Part shown: positions 17,228 through 25,979 of the stretch, piece by piece
Layout of the letters: each line of letters begins with the position of its first letter
Position numbering within the stretch: the stretch's first letter is position 1
From: Levilactobacillus hammesii DSM 16381
Lineage (GTDB): Bacteria; Bacillota; Bacilli; Lactobacillales; Lactobacillaceae
Assembly: GCF_001434395.1 (NCBI RefSeq)
Contig: NZ_AZFS01000050.1
Span: forward strand, 865-43,383
Reading direction: 5' to 3'
DNA length: 42,519 nucleotides
Notes under the pieces: generated by a model
Databases searched by the model: none
What the model saw: the letters and a program-made list of their open reading frames with translations, nothing else
What the model was told of the DNA's origin: nothing
Position numbers and translations under genes: made by a program

Positions 17228-18094
17228 ATGACAACTGCCATCGTTACCGATACTGCCGCCTACCTCACCCCTGATCAGATTGCGCAATATTCCATTACGG
17301 TATTGCCCATCACGGTCATCCTTGGCGGTCAGCAGTATCCCGAATCCGAACTAAGCTCACAAACTTTTTTTGATTATTTAAAAACGGATCACGAATTACC
17401 GACCACTGCCCAGGTTTCCTTAGGCCAGATCGAGGAGGCTTACGATCGCTTAGCCAGCCAAGGGGTCGATGAAATCATCTCGATTCATCTCTCCAGTGGG
17501 ATTACGTCTTTTATGAGTAATCTGCGGATGTTCTGTGAAACCTACACCAAAGCTAAAATCTTCCCGGTTGATTCCCTGGTCGCCAGTGCCGGTGAGGCCA
17601 ACCTGTGTATGCTGGCCGGCAAATTGATTGCGGCGGGTCAGTCCGGTGCCGAGATTGTGCCACAGTTATTAGCGCTCCGTGACACACAACACGTTTATTT
17701 CGCTGTCGACAACCTCAGCCACCTCGCGCGGACGGGACGATTGACCAACCGCTCCGCCATGATTGGTAACTTGTTAAATATCAAGCCATTGCTCACCTTT
17801 AATGACGCCGGTCAAATCATTGCCATTGACAAAGAGCGTACCATGCGGCGGGCCTTTGGCTTTATCACGGCTCATCTGAAGACCGATCTCGAACGGGTTG
17901 ACTACCCCGTTCACGCAACGATCATCGACGCCAACAATGAAGAGACGGCCCTGCATTGGCAGCAAGCCCTCCACGAACAGTTTCCCACCGTACGCGTCTC
18001 ACGCAGCGCACTGGGACCTGCCATCAGCGTACACACCGGTGAGAAGACCATGGGTGTCTTCTGGCAACGCGACTGGCAATCGATTTCAGACTAA
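17228..18094 (+). CDS. DegV family fatty-acid-binding protein
   Basis: 288 residues. DegV/FakB proteins bind a fatty acid and present it to the kinase FakA for incorporation into phospholipid. The N-terminal IVTDTAAYL and the LSSGITS and RTGRLTNRSAMIGNLLNIKPLL blocks are diagnostic. The ligand is held by Ser/Thr and Arg residues in these blocks. Single gene, ending in a strong terminator shared with convergent pepF. Which DegV/FakB subtype it is cannot be told here. Confidence 0.92.
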   Translation: MTTAIVTDTAAYLTPDQIAQYSITVLPITVILGGQQYPESELSSQTFFDYLKTDHELPTTAQVSLGQIEEAYDRLASQGVDEIISIHLSSGITSFMSNLRMFCETYTKAKIFPVDSLVASAGEANLCMLAGKLIAAGQSGAEIVPQLLALRDTQHVYFAVDNLSHLARTGRLTNRSAMIGNLLNIKPLLTFNDAGQIIAIDKERTMRRAFGFITAHLKTDLERVDYPVHATIIDANNEETALHWQQALHEQFPTVRVSRSALGPAISVHTGEKTMGVFWQRDWQSISD

Positions 18095-18097
18095 CTT

Positions 18098-18140
18098 AAA
18101 TGCCCGTATCACAGCAGCTTGCCGTGATACGGGCATTTTT
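18098..18140. terminator. Bidirectional terminator between degV and pepF
   Basis: Perfect 15-bp arms (AAATGCCCGTATCAC and its complement) around an 11-base loop. T-runs flank it on both strands, so it can serve both convergent genes. Confidence 0.9.
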
Positions 18141-18171
18141 AATTGATCGGCAGATCGTATCGGTGATCAGC

Positions 18172-19980
18172 CTATTTCTTTAGTTCATGGGCCAATTGGC
18201 TAAACTCAGCCAACCGTTCGTCAAACGTCGCAAAGGCCGTCTTGAGGTAGTCCGGCTTGGTCATGTCGACCCCTGCTTTTTGCATCACTTCAATTGGTAA
18301 GGCTGAACTCCCCGACTTCAGGTAATTGAGGTAGGCATCGCGTTTCGTCGCATCCCCACTGAGAATGCGTTGGGCCAGCGTGGTGGCTGCCGCAAATCCC
18401 GTCGAATACTGGTAAACGTAGTAGTTGTAATAGAAATGCGGAATACGCGTCCATTCATCCGCAATTTGGGGATCGGAAATGACCCCGTCACCATAGTAGC
18501 GCTGGTTTAGATCACCATAGAACTTGCTCATGAAGTCGGCGGTCAACGTCTCACCGGCAGCCGCCTGTTGGTGAATGTAGTCTTCGAACTCAGCGAATTG
18601 CGTTTGGCGGTAGACCGTCCCCTTGAAGCCATCCAGATAATGGTTCAAGACGTAGGCCCGAACTTGCGGATCGGTTTGCGTCTTCAACAAGTAATCCGTT
18701 AAGAGATTTTCGTTAGTGGTTGAGGCAATTTCCGCCACAAAGATCGAGTAATCCCCGTACTGATAAGGTTGATTGGTCCGCGTGTAATGGCTGTGCATGC
18801 TGTGTCCCATCTCGTGAACCAGCGTAAAGAGACTTTCGAGGCTATCCTGCCAGTTCAGTAAGATATAGGGCTTGGTGTCATACATCCCACCGGAGTAGGC
18901 CCCAGTCCGTTTCCCCTTATTTTCCACGACATCAATGGCCCGGCCATCAAACATCTTCTGGACATTGGCCACGTAATCGGGACCCAGGACGCTTAACGCC
19001 TTCAGGGCTTCTTGTTGGGCCTCGGGATAGGTATACTTCAAGCTCGGCTCACCCGTAATTGGCGTATACAAATCATACATGTGCAGTTCAGGCAATCCCA
19101 GAATTTCTTTGCGCAGGTTAACGTACTGATGTAAAGAATCCAGGTGATCATTAACGGTCTTCACCAAGGTGTCATAAACAACGGCTGGAACATTGTTGCC
19201 ACTCATTGCGGCGTCACGCGCACTCTGATAGTGACGCACCTGAGCACTGAAATTATGCGTTTTAACCTCGCTGGACAGCGTGCTGGCAAAAGTATGCCGG
19301 AACTGTTGGTAAACGCTGTAGAGGGCCTTAAACGCCTGTTCACGAACCTTAGGCTGGGTGGATTGTAGCAGCACACCGTAGAGTCCCTCGGATAGCCGGA
19401 CATCGTTGCCCGCCTCGTCTTGAACCACGGGGAATTGAAGGTCGGCATCACTCAAGACACTGTAGGTCTTAGCAGAGGCGCCAAAGATATCACTGGCACC
19501 GGCCAAGAGCTTTTCTTCGGGGGCAGACAGAGTATGATCGCGCTGTTCCCCCAACACATCGAAGAAGTGCTGGTACTCGGTCAACCGCGGTTCGGCGTCA
19601 ATTAAGGCCTGTAAGACGACCTGCGGCAAGTTCAAGACTTCTGGTTCGTACCAAGACGTTGCTGCCGCCACCGTGGCCACGAGACTTTCGGCTTGGCCAG
19701 ACAGGGCTTGCGCATTGGCATCTCCCGTATCCTGATCATTCTTAAGGGAGGCGTAAACGTACACCCGTTCCAGTTGCCGGTTGAGATCAAAGATAGCCGC
19801 CGTCACTTCATAGAGATCAGCTGCACTCTCTGCTAACTGATTCTGATGAGTCGCCACTTCTTTGGCCTGTTTTTTAACCGCGTCAACGGCCTGCTTAAAA
19901 GCCGCATCGTCGGCATAAATTGGGGTCAGGTCCCAGGTCAAAGCCTCAGGAACTGCCGCGCGTTCGGGAATTTGTTTCAT
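18172..19980 (-). CDS. pepF: Oligoendopeptidase F (M3B)
   Basis: 602 residues, the normal length. HEMGH at 389-393 gives two zinc ligands and the catalytic Glu, and Glu417 (FVAEIAS) is the third ligand. It hydrolyses internal bonds of 7-17-residue peptides in the cytoplasm and supports peptide and nitrogen turnover. The start has AAGGAGGA upstream. It follows coiA with about 100 bases between, as in Bacillus subtilis, where pepF also follows coiA. Confidence 0.95.
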   Translation of the reverse strand: MKQIPERAAVPEALTWDLTPIYADDAAFKQAVDAVKKQAKEVATHQNQLAESAADLYEVTAAIFDLNRQLERVYVYASLKNDQDTGDANAQALSGQAESLVATVAAATSWYEPEVLNLPQVVLQALIDAEPRLTEYQHFFDVLGEQRDHTLSAPEEKLLAGASDIFGASAKTYSVLSDADLQFPVVQDEAGNDVRLSEGLYGVLLQSTQPKVREQAFKALYSVYQQFRHTFASTLSSEVKTHNFSAQVRHYQSARDAAMSGNNVPAVVYDTLVKTVNDHLDSLHQYVNLRKEILGLPELHMYDLYTPITGEPSLKYTYPEAQQEALKALSVLGPDYVANVQKMFDGRAIDVVENKGKRTGAYSGGMYDTKPYILLNWQDSLESLFTLVHEMGHSMHSHYTRTNQPYQYGDYSIFVAEIASTTNENLLTDYLLKTQTDPQVRAYVLNHYLDGFKGTVYRQTQFAEFEDYIHQQAAAGETLTADFMSKFYGDLNQRYYGDGVISDPQIADEWTRIPHFYYNYYVYQYSTGFAAATTLAQRILSGDATKRDAYLNYLKSGSSALPIEVMQKAGVDMTKPDYLKTAFATFDERLAEFSQLAHELKK

Positions 19981-20077
19981 TTTCCTAATCCTCCTTTAAT
20001 TTTTACATATCATCAGTTTACCACTTTTATCCCGAGCATTGGCGGCCAGGCCCCGTTTTTTTCTCATCAATATCTAA

Positions 20078-21154
20078 TCAAATGGATTCTCCCACCCATC
20101 GCAGCTGCTTCACGACTTGCCATCCGTCATCGGCCACCCTTAAATACCCCGAGGCGACTAAATCCCGCGCTAATCGTCGTTTTGCCATCTCCAAGGCGTG
20201 CTCCGCGGTGAACCAGACCGCGCGGCGGTGTCCACCCACGATTTGAAAGCTTTTATCCGCGACTTCTTTAAAATTGGCTAACGAGATGGTCGTCGCCGGT
20301 TGCTTCAGTAGCTGCGATGCCACTAATGCTCGCCACAACAACAGGCCCTGGCCGAAGACGGGCGGCGTCACGGCTGACGTTGTTAGGGCAGTCGGTACAT
20401 CCAATACGTGATGGCCCGCTGGATAGAGGCGCTCTTGGATGGCTAACACCGCCGCATTTTTCAGATGGAGATCTCGGGCCAAACGCGAGCGCCAAGCCGG
20501 ATAGTCCAACTCCAGCTTAGGCAGCCTCTGCCAGTTTCCCGCCGCTAGATCAGCAACATTGGCTAACCAAACCGTCCGCCCATGATACCCCCCTAGCGCA
20601 TCCTGATAGAGATGGTGGTCAATCCGCATCCGCTGGCGCTGAACGTCCCAAAACAAGAGGCACAGCCCCCATCCCCGAAGCCGGGTCGCAAACCGTTCAA
20701 TCAAAGACCAGCCTAGCTTTTGCTTGCTATAACGCTGCCCTAAGATCCAAAAGGGATACACCCCCAACTTCTGATAGCCCCGAGTTCGGTGCAAGACTTG
20801 CTTAGTGGTGATAGGACTACACTGAAACTCAATGGCAATGGCCTTTCCCGTTGGGCGCGCAATCCAACCATCTGCCCGTTGCTGAATCGTCGGCAGCACG
20901 TGTTCCAAACTCACCCTGCCCCACGGTGCGAAAAAGGCCAGGAGTTGCCGTTTGCCCGCCAAATGTTGGGCGGTCTCGCCCTCGCTAAAAATCGTGCAGG
21001 TAGCCTTCGCTCGATGCGCAAAATACGGCTGAACCTGCGTCCCGTGCCGTAAGCTGACGTGCTGCCGACAAGCCGGGCAACAATAGTCTCCCCGCCTTTC
21101 AGCAAACGCCGCATCAATTAATTTACCTTGCCGCAACGCTATCAGCACGATCAT
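20078..21154 (-). CDS. coiA: Competence protein CoiA
   Basis: 358 residues. CoiA is a late competence protein needed in streptococci and Bacillus for recombination of incoming DNA. An N-terminal zinc-binding-like part (CCPACRQHVSLRHG..PYFAHR) is followed by a nuclease-like core with IAIEFQCSPI and YQKLGVYPFWILGQ. The full-length frame suggests a retained DNA-uptake or recombination function, though competence is not proven. A TTGACA hexamer lies about 45 bases upstream, but the downstream -10 (TACGGA) is poor. Confidence 0.88.
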   Translation of the reverse strand: MIVLIALRQGKLIDAAFAERRGDYCCPACRQHVSLRHGTQVQPYFAHRAKATCTIFSEGETAQHLAGKRQLLAFFAPWGRVSLEHVLPTIQQRADGWIARPTGKAIAIEFQCSPITTKQVLHRTRGYQKLGVYPFWILGQRYSKQKLGWSLIERFATRLRGWGLCLLFWDVQRQRMRIDHHLYQDALGGYHGRTVWLANVADLAAGNWQRLPKLELDYPAWRSRLARDLHLKNAAVLAIQERLYPAGHHVLDVPTALTTSAVTPPVFGQGLLLWRALVASQLLKQPATTISLANFKEVADKSFQIVGGHRRAVWFTAEHALEMAKRRLARDLVASGYLRVADDGWQVVKQLRWVGESI

Positions 21155-21219
21155 CGCCCCCTCTTACCTACTAACTCCGTAAAAAAGGGCAAAATAAATG
21201 TCAAATCTCAATTTAAATG

Positions 21220-21276
21220 AAAAAAAGCCCTTGGAAGTGCCCGCCGACGTCGCCGTCACCACACACCCCAAGGGCT
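21220..21276 (-). terminator. Terminator of trmB
   Basis: Nine-base stem AGCCCTTGG / CCAAGGGCT enclosing a 33-base GC-rich loop, then seven T on the minus strand. Confidence 0.8.
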
Positions 21277-21347
21277 CTATACTTTAAATTTTAACGATTA
21301 TCCAGCCGAATTGTGACGAACAGGTCAATCACAACTCTTATGCAGGA

Positions 21348-22007
21348 TTACTTATCCGAGCTGTCATCAACGGGAAAATGGGCAATCACTTGATAGATAG
21401 GCCCCTTTGCCGAGAATTTTTGTTCGTACTCTGTCTGAATATCTTCCACGCCATCGGTTGCGGCATGCAGATCCAACCAAACCCCGTCAAAGACTAAGCC
21501 GAAATTGTTCAAACTGCCCAGGGAATATTCAAATAAGCCCCGATTATCGGTCTTGAATTGAATCTCACCCTTGGGTTGCAACACGTCTGCGTAGTGAGCC
21601 AAAAAGACTGGTGACGTCAACCGCCGCTTGGCATGCCGCGACTTAGGCCACGGGTCGGAGAAGTTGAGGTACAAGCCCGTGATCTCGCCGGCCGCAAAGA
21701 ACGTGTTGACCGCCTCGCCATCCGTGTGAACCAATTGAATGTTGGTCAGTTCACTGGCAACCACTTTCTTCAAGGCCGCCGCAATCACGGAAAACTGAAT
21801 CTCGATGCCGATAAAGTTCCGGTCGGGATGGGCCTTCGCCATCTCAACAATGAACTGACCCTTTCCCGTCCCAATTTCAACATATAAGGGTTGTTCCTTG
21901 GGAAAACGACTCTGCCAATTGCCCTTCAATGGTTCTGGTTCTTCAACCAATCGTTCAGTATGTTCGGCCACATAATCCTTGGCCCATGGTTTATTACGCA
22001 CACGCAA
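21348..22007 (-). CDS. trmB: tRNA (guanine-N7)-methyltransferase
   Basis: 219 residues. It methylates G46 of tRNA with S-adenosylmethionine. EIGTGKGQFIVEMAK is the SAM-binding loop, and NFSDPWPKSRHAKRRL is the TrmB signature. It is preceded by a kinase-like gene, the ytmP-ytmQ(trmB) pair found across Firmicutes, with a 62-base gap. Confidence 0.96.
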   Translation of the reverse strand: MRVRNKPWAKDYVAEHTERLVEEPEPLKGNWQSRFPKEQPLYVEIGTGKGQFIVEMAKAHPDRNFIGIEIQFSVIAAALKKVVASELTNIQLVHTDGEAVNTFFAAGEITGLYLNFSDPWPKSRHAKRRLTSPVFLAHYADVLQPKGEIQFKTDNRGLFEYSLGSLNNFGLVFDGVWLDLHAATDGVEDIQTEYEQKFSAKGPIYQVIAHFPVDDSSDK

Positions 22008-22069
22008 TGTCCAATTCCTCCTTCAAGCACAACGGCGGGCGCAAGGTCCTTCCTCGCTCCCGCCGACGC

Positions 22070-22861
22070 TTAGTCCGTCACTGATTCTCTCGTCAGTTTT
22101 TCTAGTAAGATTAAATGTTGATTCATAATTTGAAAACGCTGTTGGTGGTAGCTGTCGGCAATCACGCTTAAGCAGTGAATCCGGGCGTACCAATTGACCC
22201 GGGCGGTTAAGTCCGCCGTAATCGTTTCGCCGTAGTCCTGCAGCCAACGTTGCCATTCTTCCAGCGGCACGTACTCACAGAGCAACGCCCCCAGATCGTA
22301 GGCGGGATCGGCAAAGGTCGCCGCATCCCAATCCACTAAATACAGGCGTCGCCGATCCGACAACAGCCAATTTTTATGGTTCAAATCACCATGACAAACT
22401 TCGTAATGCGTCTTGGGCAGTTGGGGTTGCTCGCCTTGCAACGTCGCAAACGCTGACTGAATCAGCGGATGCCGCCGCAAGTCAGCGGCCAAGGCCGGCT
22501 GTAAGCGAGTCAACAACTGGGCGGGCGTGGTAAATCGTCCGCCGACTTTTAATAACATATCATGAAGTAGGTGAGAATGATGGACGCGGTGGAGTAGTCG
22601 GGCAACCCGTTGTTCGCGCATTTCTTCGCGATGCAGCGTCCGACCGTTTAACCACTCCTGCGCCGTCATAACATCCCCACTGGCAAGCCGCTTCGTCCAC
22701 ACCAACCGGGGTGTGATGCCCTCCATCGAGAGCGCGGCAAGAAACGGTGACGCATTCTGTTTTAAGAACACTTTTTGTGACGCTTTCGTCCCCATATACG
22801 CCGTGCCGGTATTCCCGCCCAGCGGATATAGACTCCAGCCGTCACTGATATCCAGTGCCAT
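22070..22861 (-). CDS. Phosphotransferase family protein, YtmP-like (APH/choline kinase fold)
   Basis: 263 residues. The ATG behind GAGGAGGG is chosen; a GTG two codons earlier would abut the site. CHGDLNHKNWLL is the catalytic loop (HGDxxxxN), and LVDWDAATFADPAYDL carries the metal-binding Asp. The fold is that of aminoglycoside/choline phosphotransferases; the physiological substrate is unknown. Constant pairing with trmB is conserved, but its meaning is not established. It is not evidence for antibiotic resistance. Confidence 0.85.
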   Translation of the reverse strand: MALDISDGWSLYPLGGNTGTAYMGTKASQKVFLKQNASPFLAALSMEGITPRLVWTKRLASGDVMTAQEWLNGRTLHREEMREQRVARLLHRVHHSHLLHDMLLKVGGRFTTPAQLLTRLQPALAADLRRHPLIQSAFATLQGEQPQLPKTHYEVCHGDLNHKNWLLSDRRRLYLVDWDAATFADPAYDLGALLCEYVPLEEWQRWLQDYGETITADLTARVNWYARIHCLSVIADSYHQQRFQIMNQHLILLEKLTRESVTD

Positions 22862-22919
22862 GGTCACCCCTCCTCGATTTGTCAGCTATTATTAATTCTA
22901 TTGGCAAACGGGAGCCACG

Positions 22920-24146
22920 TCAACCCCTATTTTCTGTCGAGCGGGCTAACCGTTGGGGGGTATAGATTCTAGCGAGATACCAAACTTCTACAACCTCAAC
23001 CAACAGGGTAATTCCCGCCGTCAAGACGTGGGGATTGGCAATCACCACGACTACCCACAGCAATAAAGCTGCCACACTAAGGATCAGCGTGATCAGCGTC
23101 ACAAAGCTCTTCAACCGCTGGGCTGGCAGTACCGGATAGACGTGAGTAAAGACCACATCATCGTACTGCTGGAAGAACGGTAACAGTTGAAAGCCTATCA
23201 GGTAAATAAACAGTGCCACCAAAACGACCGGCAACCATTCACCCCGAACAAAATACAAGAGTAACATGCCAATCACCGTCAGCCGAACGACCAGGCCACT
23301 GAATTCGCTGCCCCGGACCATCCCCCGACTGAAGAGATACAGATACAAATGATCGTGCTGCGGTTTAATGGTCTTGAACAGCCAGTCCAAGTAACGCCGC
23401 CGCTTGATGGTTCCCGCTAACATGGGAACTTCCGTAAACATGTTGAAGAACCGATAGATGCCTAACATCCGGTTGTCCTCCAGCTTAATCTGCTCACGCC
23501 ACCGGATTTGCTGTTTCTGCCAGTGCTGTGCGGTCCACAGTGCCACGGCGAGATCCAATATCAGGGCCAAAACAACCGCCACTAATGGCAAGGTCCACAA
23601 CCCAGCAGCCAGGATAATCAGACTCAGCAACCACTTGAATTCCCAGCGGTTCATCCGCGTTTGCCCCGTGACTTGATAGACACTGGCGAGATCCAAGCGC
23701 AGTAACGCATCCTTTAAAATGATCTGGGCCAAGCCCAATTCGACCAAGCTCAGGACCGTCCAGCCCATGGTGACGCTCATAAATGGCGCCAACAGAAAGA
23801 CGGCAATCACTTGCGTCGCCTGTGCCAAGCCCTGGCTATACCGCCGCGCGGCCACCAGGTAGGCGTGCATGGCCCGTTCCCTTGGCAGCAAGAAGACCCG
23901 GTCGGCATCCTCAATCAACGTGGCGAAACGCCCAATCTGAGCCACAATCACCAGTACCAGTAGCGCCACAACGGGGGCCCACCAGTAACCGGACTTTAGC
24001 GTCTTTAACATGTTTGAGTAACCGTAACCCAAGCCCCCTAATAGGAAGAGCAAGGCAAAGACGAAGAAATCATTGAACACCAGCCGCAAATACTTGGCCA
24101 TTTCCCGGAGATGGCGCTGCAGCCGTGTTTTAAATAAAGCGGTCAT
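22920..24146 (-). CDS. ecsB: ABC transporter permease EcsB
   Basis: 408 residues, highly hydrophobic, with about eight to ten membrane segments (for example 29-46, 56-72, and the last 60 residues). EcsB pairs with EcsA in an exporter-type ABC system that in Bacillus and Staphylococcus affects protein secretion, proteolysis and pheromone processing. Its ATG overlaps the ecsA TGA by four bases. The transported substrate is unknown. Confidence 0.92.
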   Translation of the reverse strand: MTALFKTRLQRHLREMAKYLRLVFNDFFVFALLFLLGGLGYGYSNMLKTLKSGYWWAPVVALLVLVIVAQIGRFATLIEDADRVFLLPRERAMHAYLVAARRYSQGLAQATQVIAVFLLAPFMSVTMGWTVLSLVELGLAQIILKDALLRLDLASVYQVTGQTRMNRWEFKWLLSLIILAAGLWTLPLVAVVLALILDLAVALWTAQHWQKQQIRWREQIKLEDNRMLGIYRFFNMFTEVPMLAGTIKRRRYLDWLFKTIKPQHDHLYLYLFSRGMVRGSEFSGLVVRLTVIGMLLLYFVRGEWLPVVLVALFIYLIGFQLLPFFQQYDDVVFTHVYPVLPAQRLKSFVTLITLILSVAALLLWVVVVIANPHVLTAGITLLVEVVEVWYLARIYTPQRLARSTENRG

Positions 24147-24877
24147 GCGCGATCAACCTTCGTCATCGAAAGGTAGATGTCGTTCAGCGATTCCCCCGCT
24201 TCCGGAAGAGCGGCTTGTAACTCGCTGAGCGTTCCCTCAGTCTTAACTTGCCCATCGTGTAGCAGGACGAACCGATCACAGTACCGTTGTGCCGTGTCCA
24301 ACACGTGAGTTGACATCAGGATGCTGGCACCCTTTTGTTTCCGATCCTCAATTAAATTCAGCAGATCGTTAACGGCCAAGGGGTCCAATCCCAAGAAGGG
24401 TTCATCAATGATAAATAACTTGGCTTGGGTCAAAAAGGCACAGACGATCATGACTTTCTGCTTCATCCCCTTGGAAAAGTTCGCGGGGAACCAATCCAGC
24501 TTGTTATCTAAACGAAACGTCTTCAATAGTTCATGTGCCGTGGCCCAGGCCTGGTCGTGATCCAAGTCATAGGCCATCATAGTCACTTCCAAGTGCTCTC
24601 GCAGGGTTAATTCCTGATAGAGCACGGGTGTTTCTGGAATATACGCAATCTGTTGCTTGTAGGCCTGACTATCCTGTTGAATCGTGACCCCATTCAGCGT
24701 GATGGTCCCCTTATGGGGCGTTAATAGCCCAATAACATGATTAATCGTCGTTGATTTACCGGCACCATTAAGCCCGATCAAACCAACCAATTCACCGTCC
24801 TTAACGTCAAAACTAATGTCCTTCAAGACGGGAATCTGGGAATAGCCCCCCACAACGTGGCTAACTTCTAAAGCCAT
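24143..24877 (-). CDS. ecsA: ABC transporter ATP-binding protein EcsA
   Basis: 244 residues from the ATG 7 bases after GAGGG; an ATG two codons upstream is too close. Walker A GLNGAGKST at 35-43, signature FSKGMKQKV, Walker B LFIIDEPFLGLDP, and the STHVLD switch region are all intact. It powers EcsB. It lies divergent from hit, as in Bacillus subtilis, behind a long structured leader. Confidence 0.95.
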   Translation of the reverse strand: MALEVSHVVGGYSQIPVLKDISFDVKDGELVGLIGLNGAGKSTTINHVIGLLTPHKGTITLNGVTIQQDSQAYKQQIAYIPETPVLYQELTLREHLEVTMMAYDLDHDQAWATAHELLKTFRLDNKLDWFPANFSKGMKQKVMIVCAFLTQAKLFIIDEPFLGLDPLAVNDLLNLIEDRKQKGASILMSTHVLDTAQRYCDRFVLLHDGQVKTEGTLSELQAALPEAGESLNDIYLSMTKVDRA

Positions 24878-24923
24878 AAACATTCCCTCATTTCTTTTTA
24901 AATTTGGTTTTCAGCATTGCGGT

Positions 24924-24977
24924 CGCCGCTCCCCCCTGGGAAACGGCGTACCACCTAAGTGACCGGCTACCCGGTCA
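24924..24977 (-). ncRNA. Structured 5' leader of ecsA
   Basis: Two hairpins lie between the ecsA promoter and start. One (24960-24977) has arms TGACCGG and CCGGTCA. The other (24924-24948) can form an 11-bp stem closed by CGCCG/CGGCG with a three-base loop. No T-run follows the second, so this is not a plain terminator. Function unknown. Confidence 0.5.
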
Positions 24978-24987
24978 TAACTCAGCT

Positions 24988-24993
24988 ATTATA
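24988..24993 (-). promoter_or_regulatory. ecsA extended -10
   Basis: TGGTATAAT on the minus strand, a consensus -10 with the TGN extension, about 110 bases before the ecsA start. The -35 is not convincing, as is usual for extended -10 promoters. Confidence 0.6.
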
Positions 24994-25048
24994 CCATAGC
25001 TCACCGAGTGAACGAACGATGGAGGTGAATCCGCCCCTAGTGATGGTG

Positions 25049-25054
25049 TATAAT
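25049..25054 (+). promoter_or_regulatory. hit -10 box
   Basis: TATAAT about 30 bases before the ATG; upstream TGAATC at 17 bases is a weak -35. Confidence 0.45.
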
Positions 25055-25085
25055 GAACGAAATCGAAGCGAAAGAAGGAGATTTC

Positions 25086-25544
25086 ATGGCTAAAATGACA
25101 CTCGAACCGCACTATGATGACGACTGTGTCTTTTGTAAAATCTTAAAGGGGGATATCCCCAGCTACACCGTCTACGAGGACAACATTGTAAAGGCCTTCT
25201 TAGACATCTCACAAGGAACCCCAGGACACACGCTGGTGATTCCCAAGACCCACGTCAAGGATATCTTTGCCTATGACAGCGATCTCGCAGCGGCCGTCTT
25301 CTCCCGCATTCCGCGGATTGCGCGAGCCGTCCAAGCCTCTAATCCGGACATTACCGGTATGAACATCGTCAACAACAATGGTAAAGTGGCCTACCAGTCC
25401 GTTTTCCACTCCCACTTCCACTTGGTTCCCCGTTACACGGACGACGATGATTTCCAAATGATCTTTAAAGATAACGCTGACCATTACACGCCAGACGATT
25501 ACGCGGCCATTCAAGCGAAAATCGCCGCACAATTGGAGGACTAA
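25086..25544 (+). CDS. hit: HIT family nucleotide-binding hydrolase (HinT-like)
   Basis: 152 residues from the ATG with GAAGGAG six bases upstream. HSHFH at 108-112 is the histidine triad (HxHxH), and C14/C17 (CVFC) are the N-terminal cysteines typical of the family. HIT proteins hydrolyse nucleoside phosphoramidates or AMP-linked compounds. It is divergent from ecsA and followed by a YtxH-like gene and prsA, a block conserved in Firmicutes. Confidence 0.93.
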   Translation: MAKMTLEPHYDDDCVFCKILKGDIPSYTVYEDNIVKAFLDISQGTPGHTLVIPKTHVKDIFAYDSDLAAAVFSRIPRIARAVQASNPDITGMNIVNNNGKVAYQSVFHSHFHLVPRYTDDDDFQMIFKDNADHYTPDDYAAIQAKIAAQLED

Positions 25545-25546
25545 TC

Positions 25547-25867
25547 ATGGGTATTGGTAAATTTCTAACCGGCGTCACCCTGGCGACCGGTGTTGGTTTG
25601 GCAGCCTACTTTACGTTGACCAAGCAGGACCCCCGCGTCTGGGCCAAGCGGGTCGGTGATCAGGTCAAAGAGACCGCCGATCAGGTCGACGACATCAAGG
25701 TAGCCAAGGATAATCTCACGGATAAGGTCCAAGCCCTCAACACTGCCGTGGATGCCGCAACCCCCGTCATCACAGACATTCAAAACCAAGTGGATAAGTT
25801 CGCCTTCAAGGTGGCCCCCCACGTAGCCGTCATTGAAGACAAGGTTTCACGCTGGGATAACCTGTAA
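25547..25867 (+). CDS. YtxH-like small membrane-associated protein
   Basis: 106 residues. A glycine-rich hydrophobic N-terminus (GKFLTGVTLATGVGLAAYFTL) is followed by a charged, coiled-coil-like region of about 70 residues. This is the plan of YtxH-domain stress proteins. It starts 2 bases after the hit stop, within a GGAGGACTAATC site, so it is translationally coupled. Function unknown. Confidence 0.8.
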   Translation: MGIGKFLTGVTLATGVGLAAYFTLTKQDPRVWAKRVGDQVKETADQVDDIKVAKDNLTDKVQALNTAVDAATPVITDIQNQVDKFAFKVAPHVAVIEDKVSRWDNL

Positions 25868-25899
25868 ATTTGAACTTTTTGTAAAGCTTCTCGTACCTT

Positions 25900-25928
25900 T
25901 TTGGGTTTGCGAAATTTTGTGTTATGAT
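25900..25928 (+). promoter_or_regulatory. Putative prsA promoter
   Basis: TTTGGG, 17 bases, TATGAT. A 6-2-6 inverted repeat TGGTGT-TT-ACACCA follows at about 25937-25950, between the -10 and the start codon. Confidence 0.4.
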
Positions 25929-25979
25929 ATCCAAGTATGGTGTTTACACCAATTTTGATGAATGGATGTGTTGAGTAAT

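Noticed and set aside
21176-21204. Competence (com-box) promoter before coiA
   Set aside because: A TTGACA hexamer exists, but TACGGA is neither a good -10 nor a clear com-box, so no claim is made.
22070-22867. Aminoglycoside resistance gene
   Set aside because: The fold motif is shared with many small-molecule kinases, and the conserved pairing with trmB marks it as the YtmP-like core gene.
24924-24965. T-box riboswitch before ecsA
   Set aside because: AGGTGGTACGCCG resembles the T-box core (GGTGGTACCGCG) but lacks the exact motif and any following terminator, and ecsA is not an amino-acid gene.
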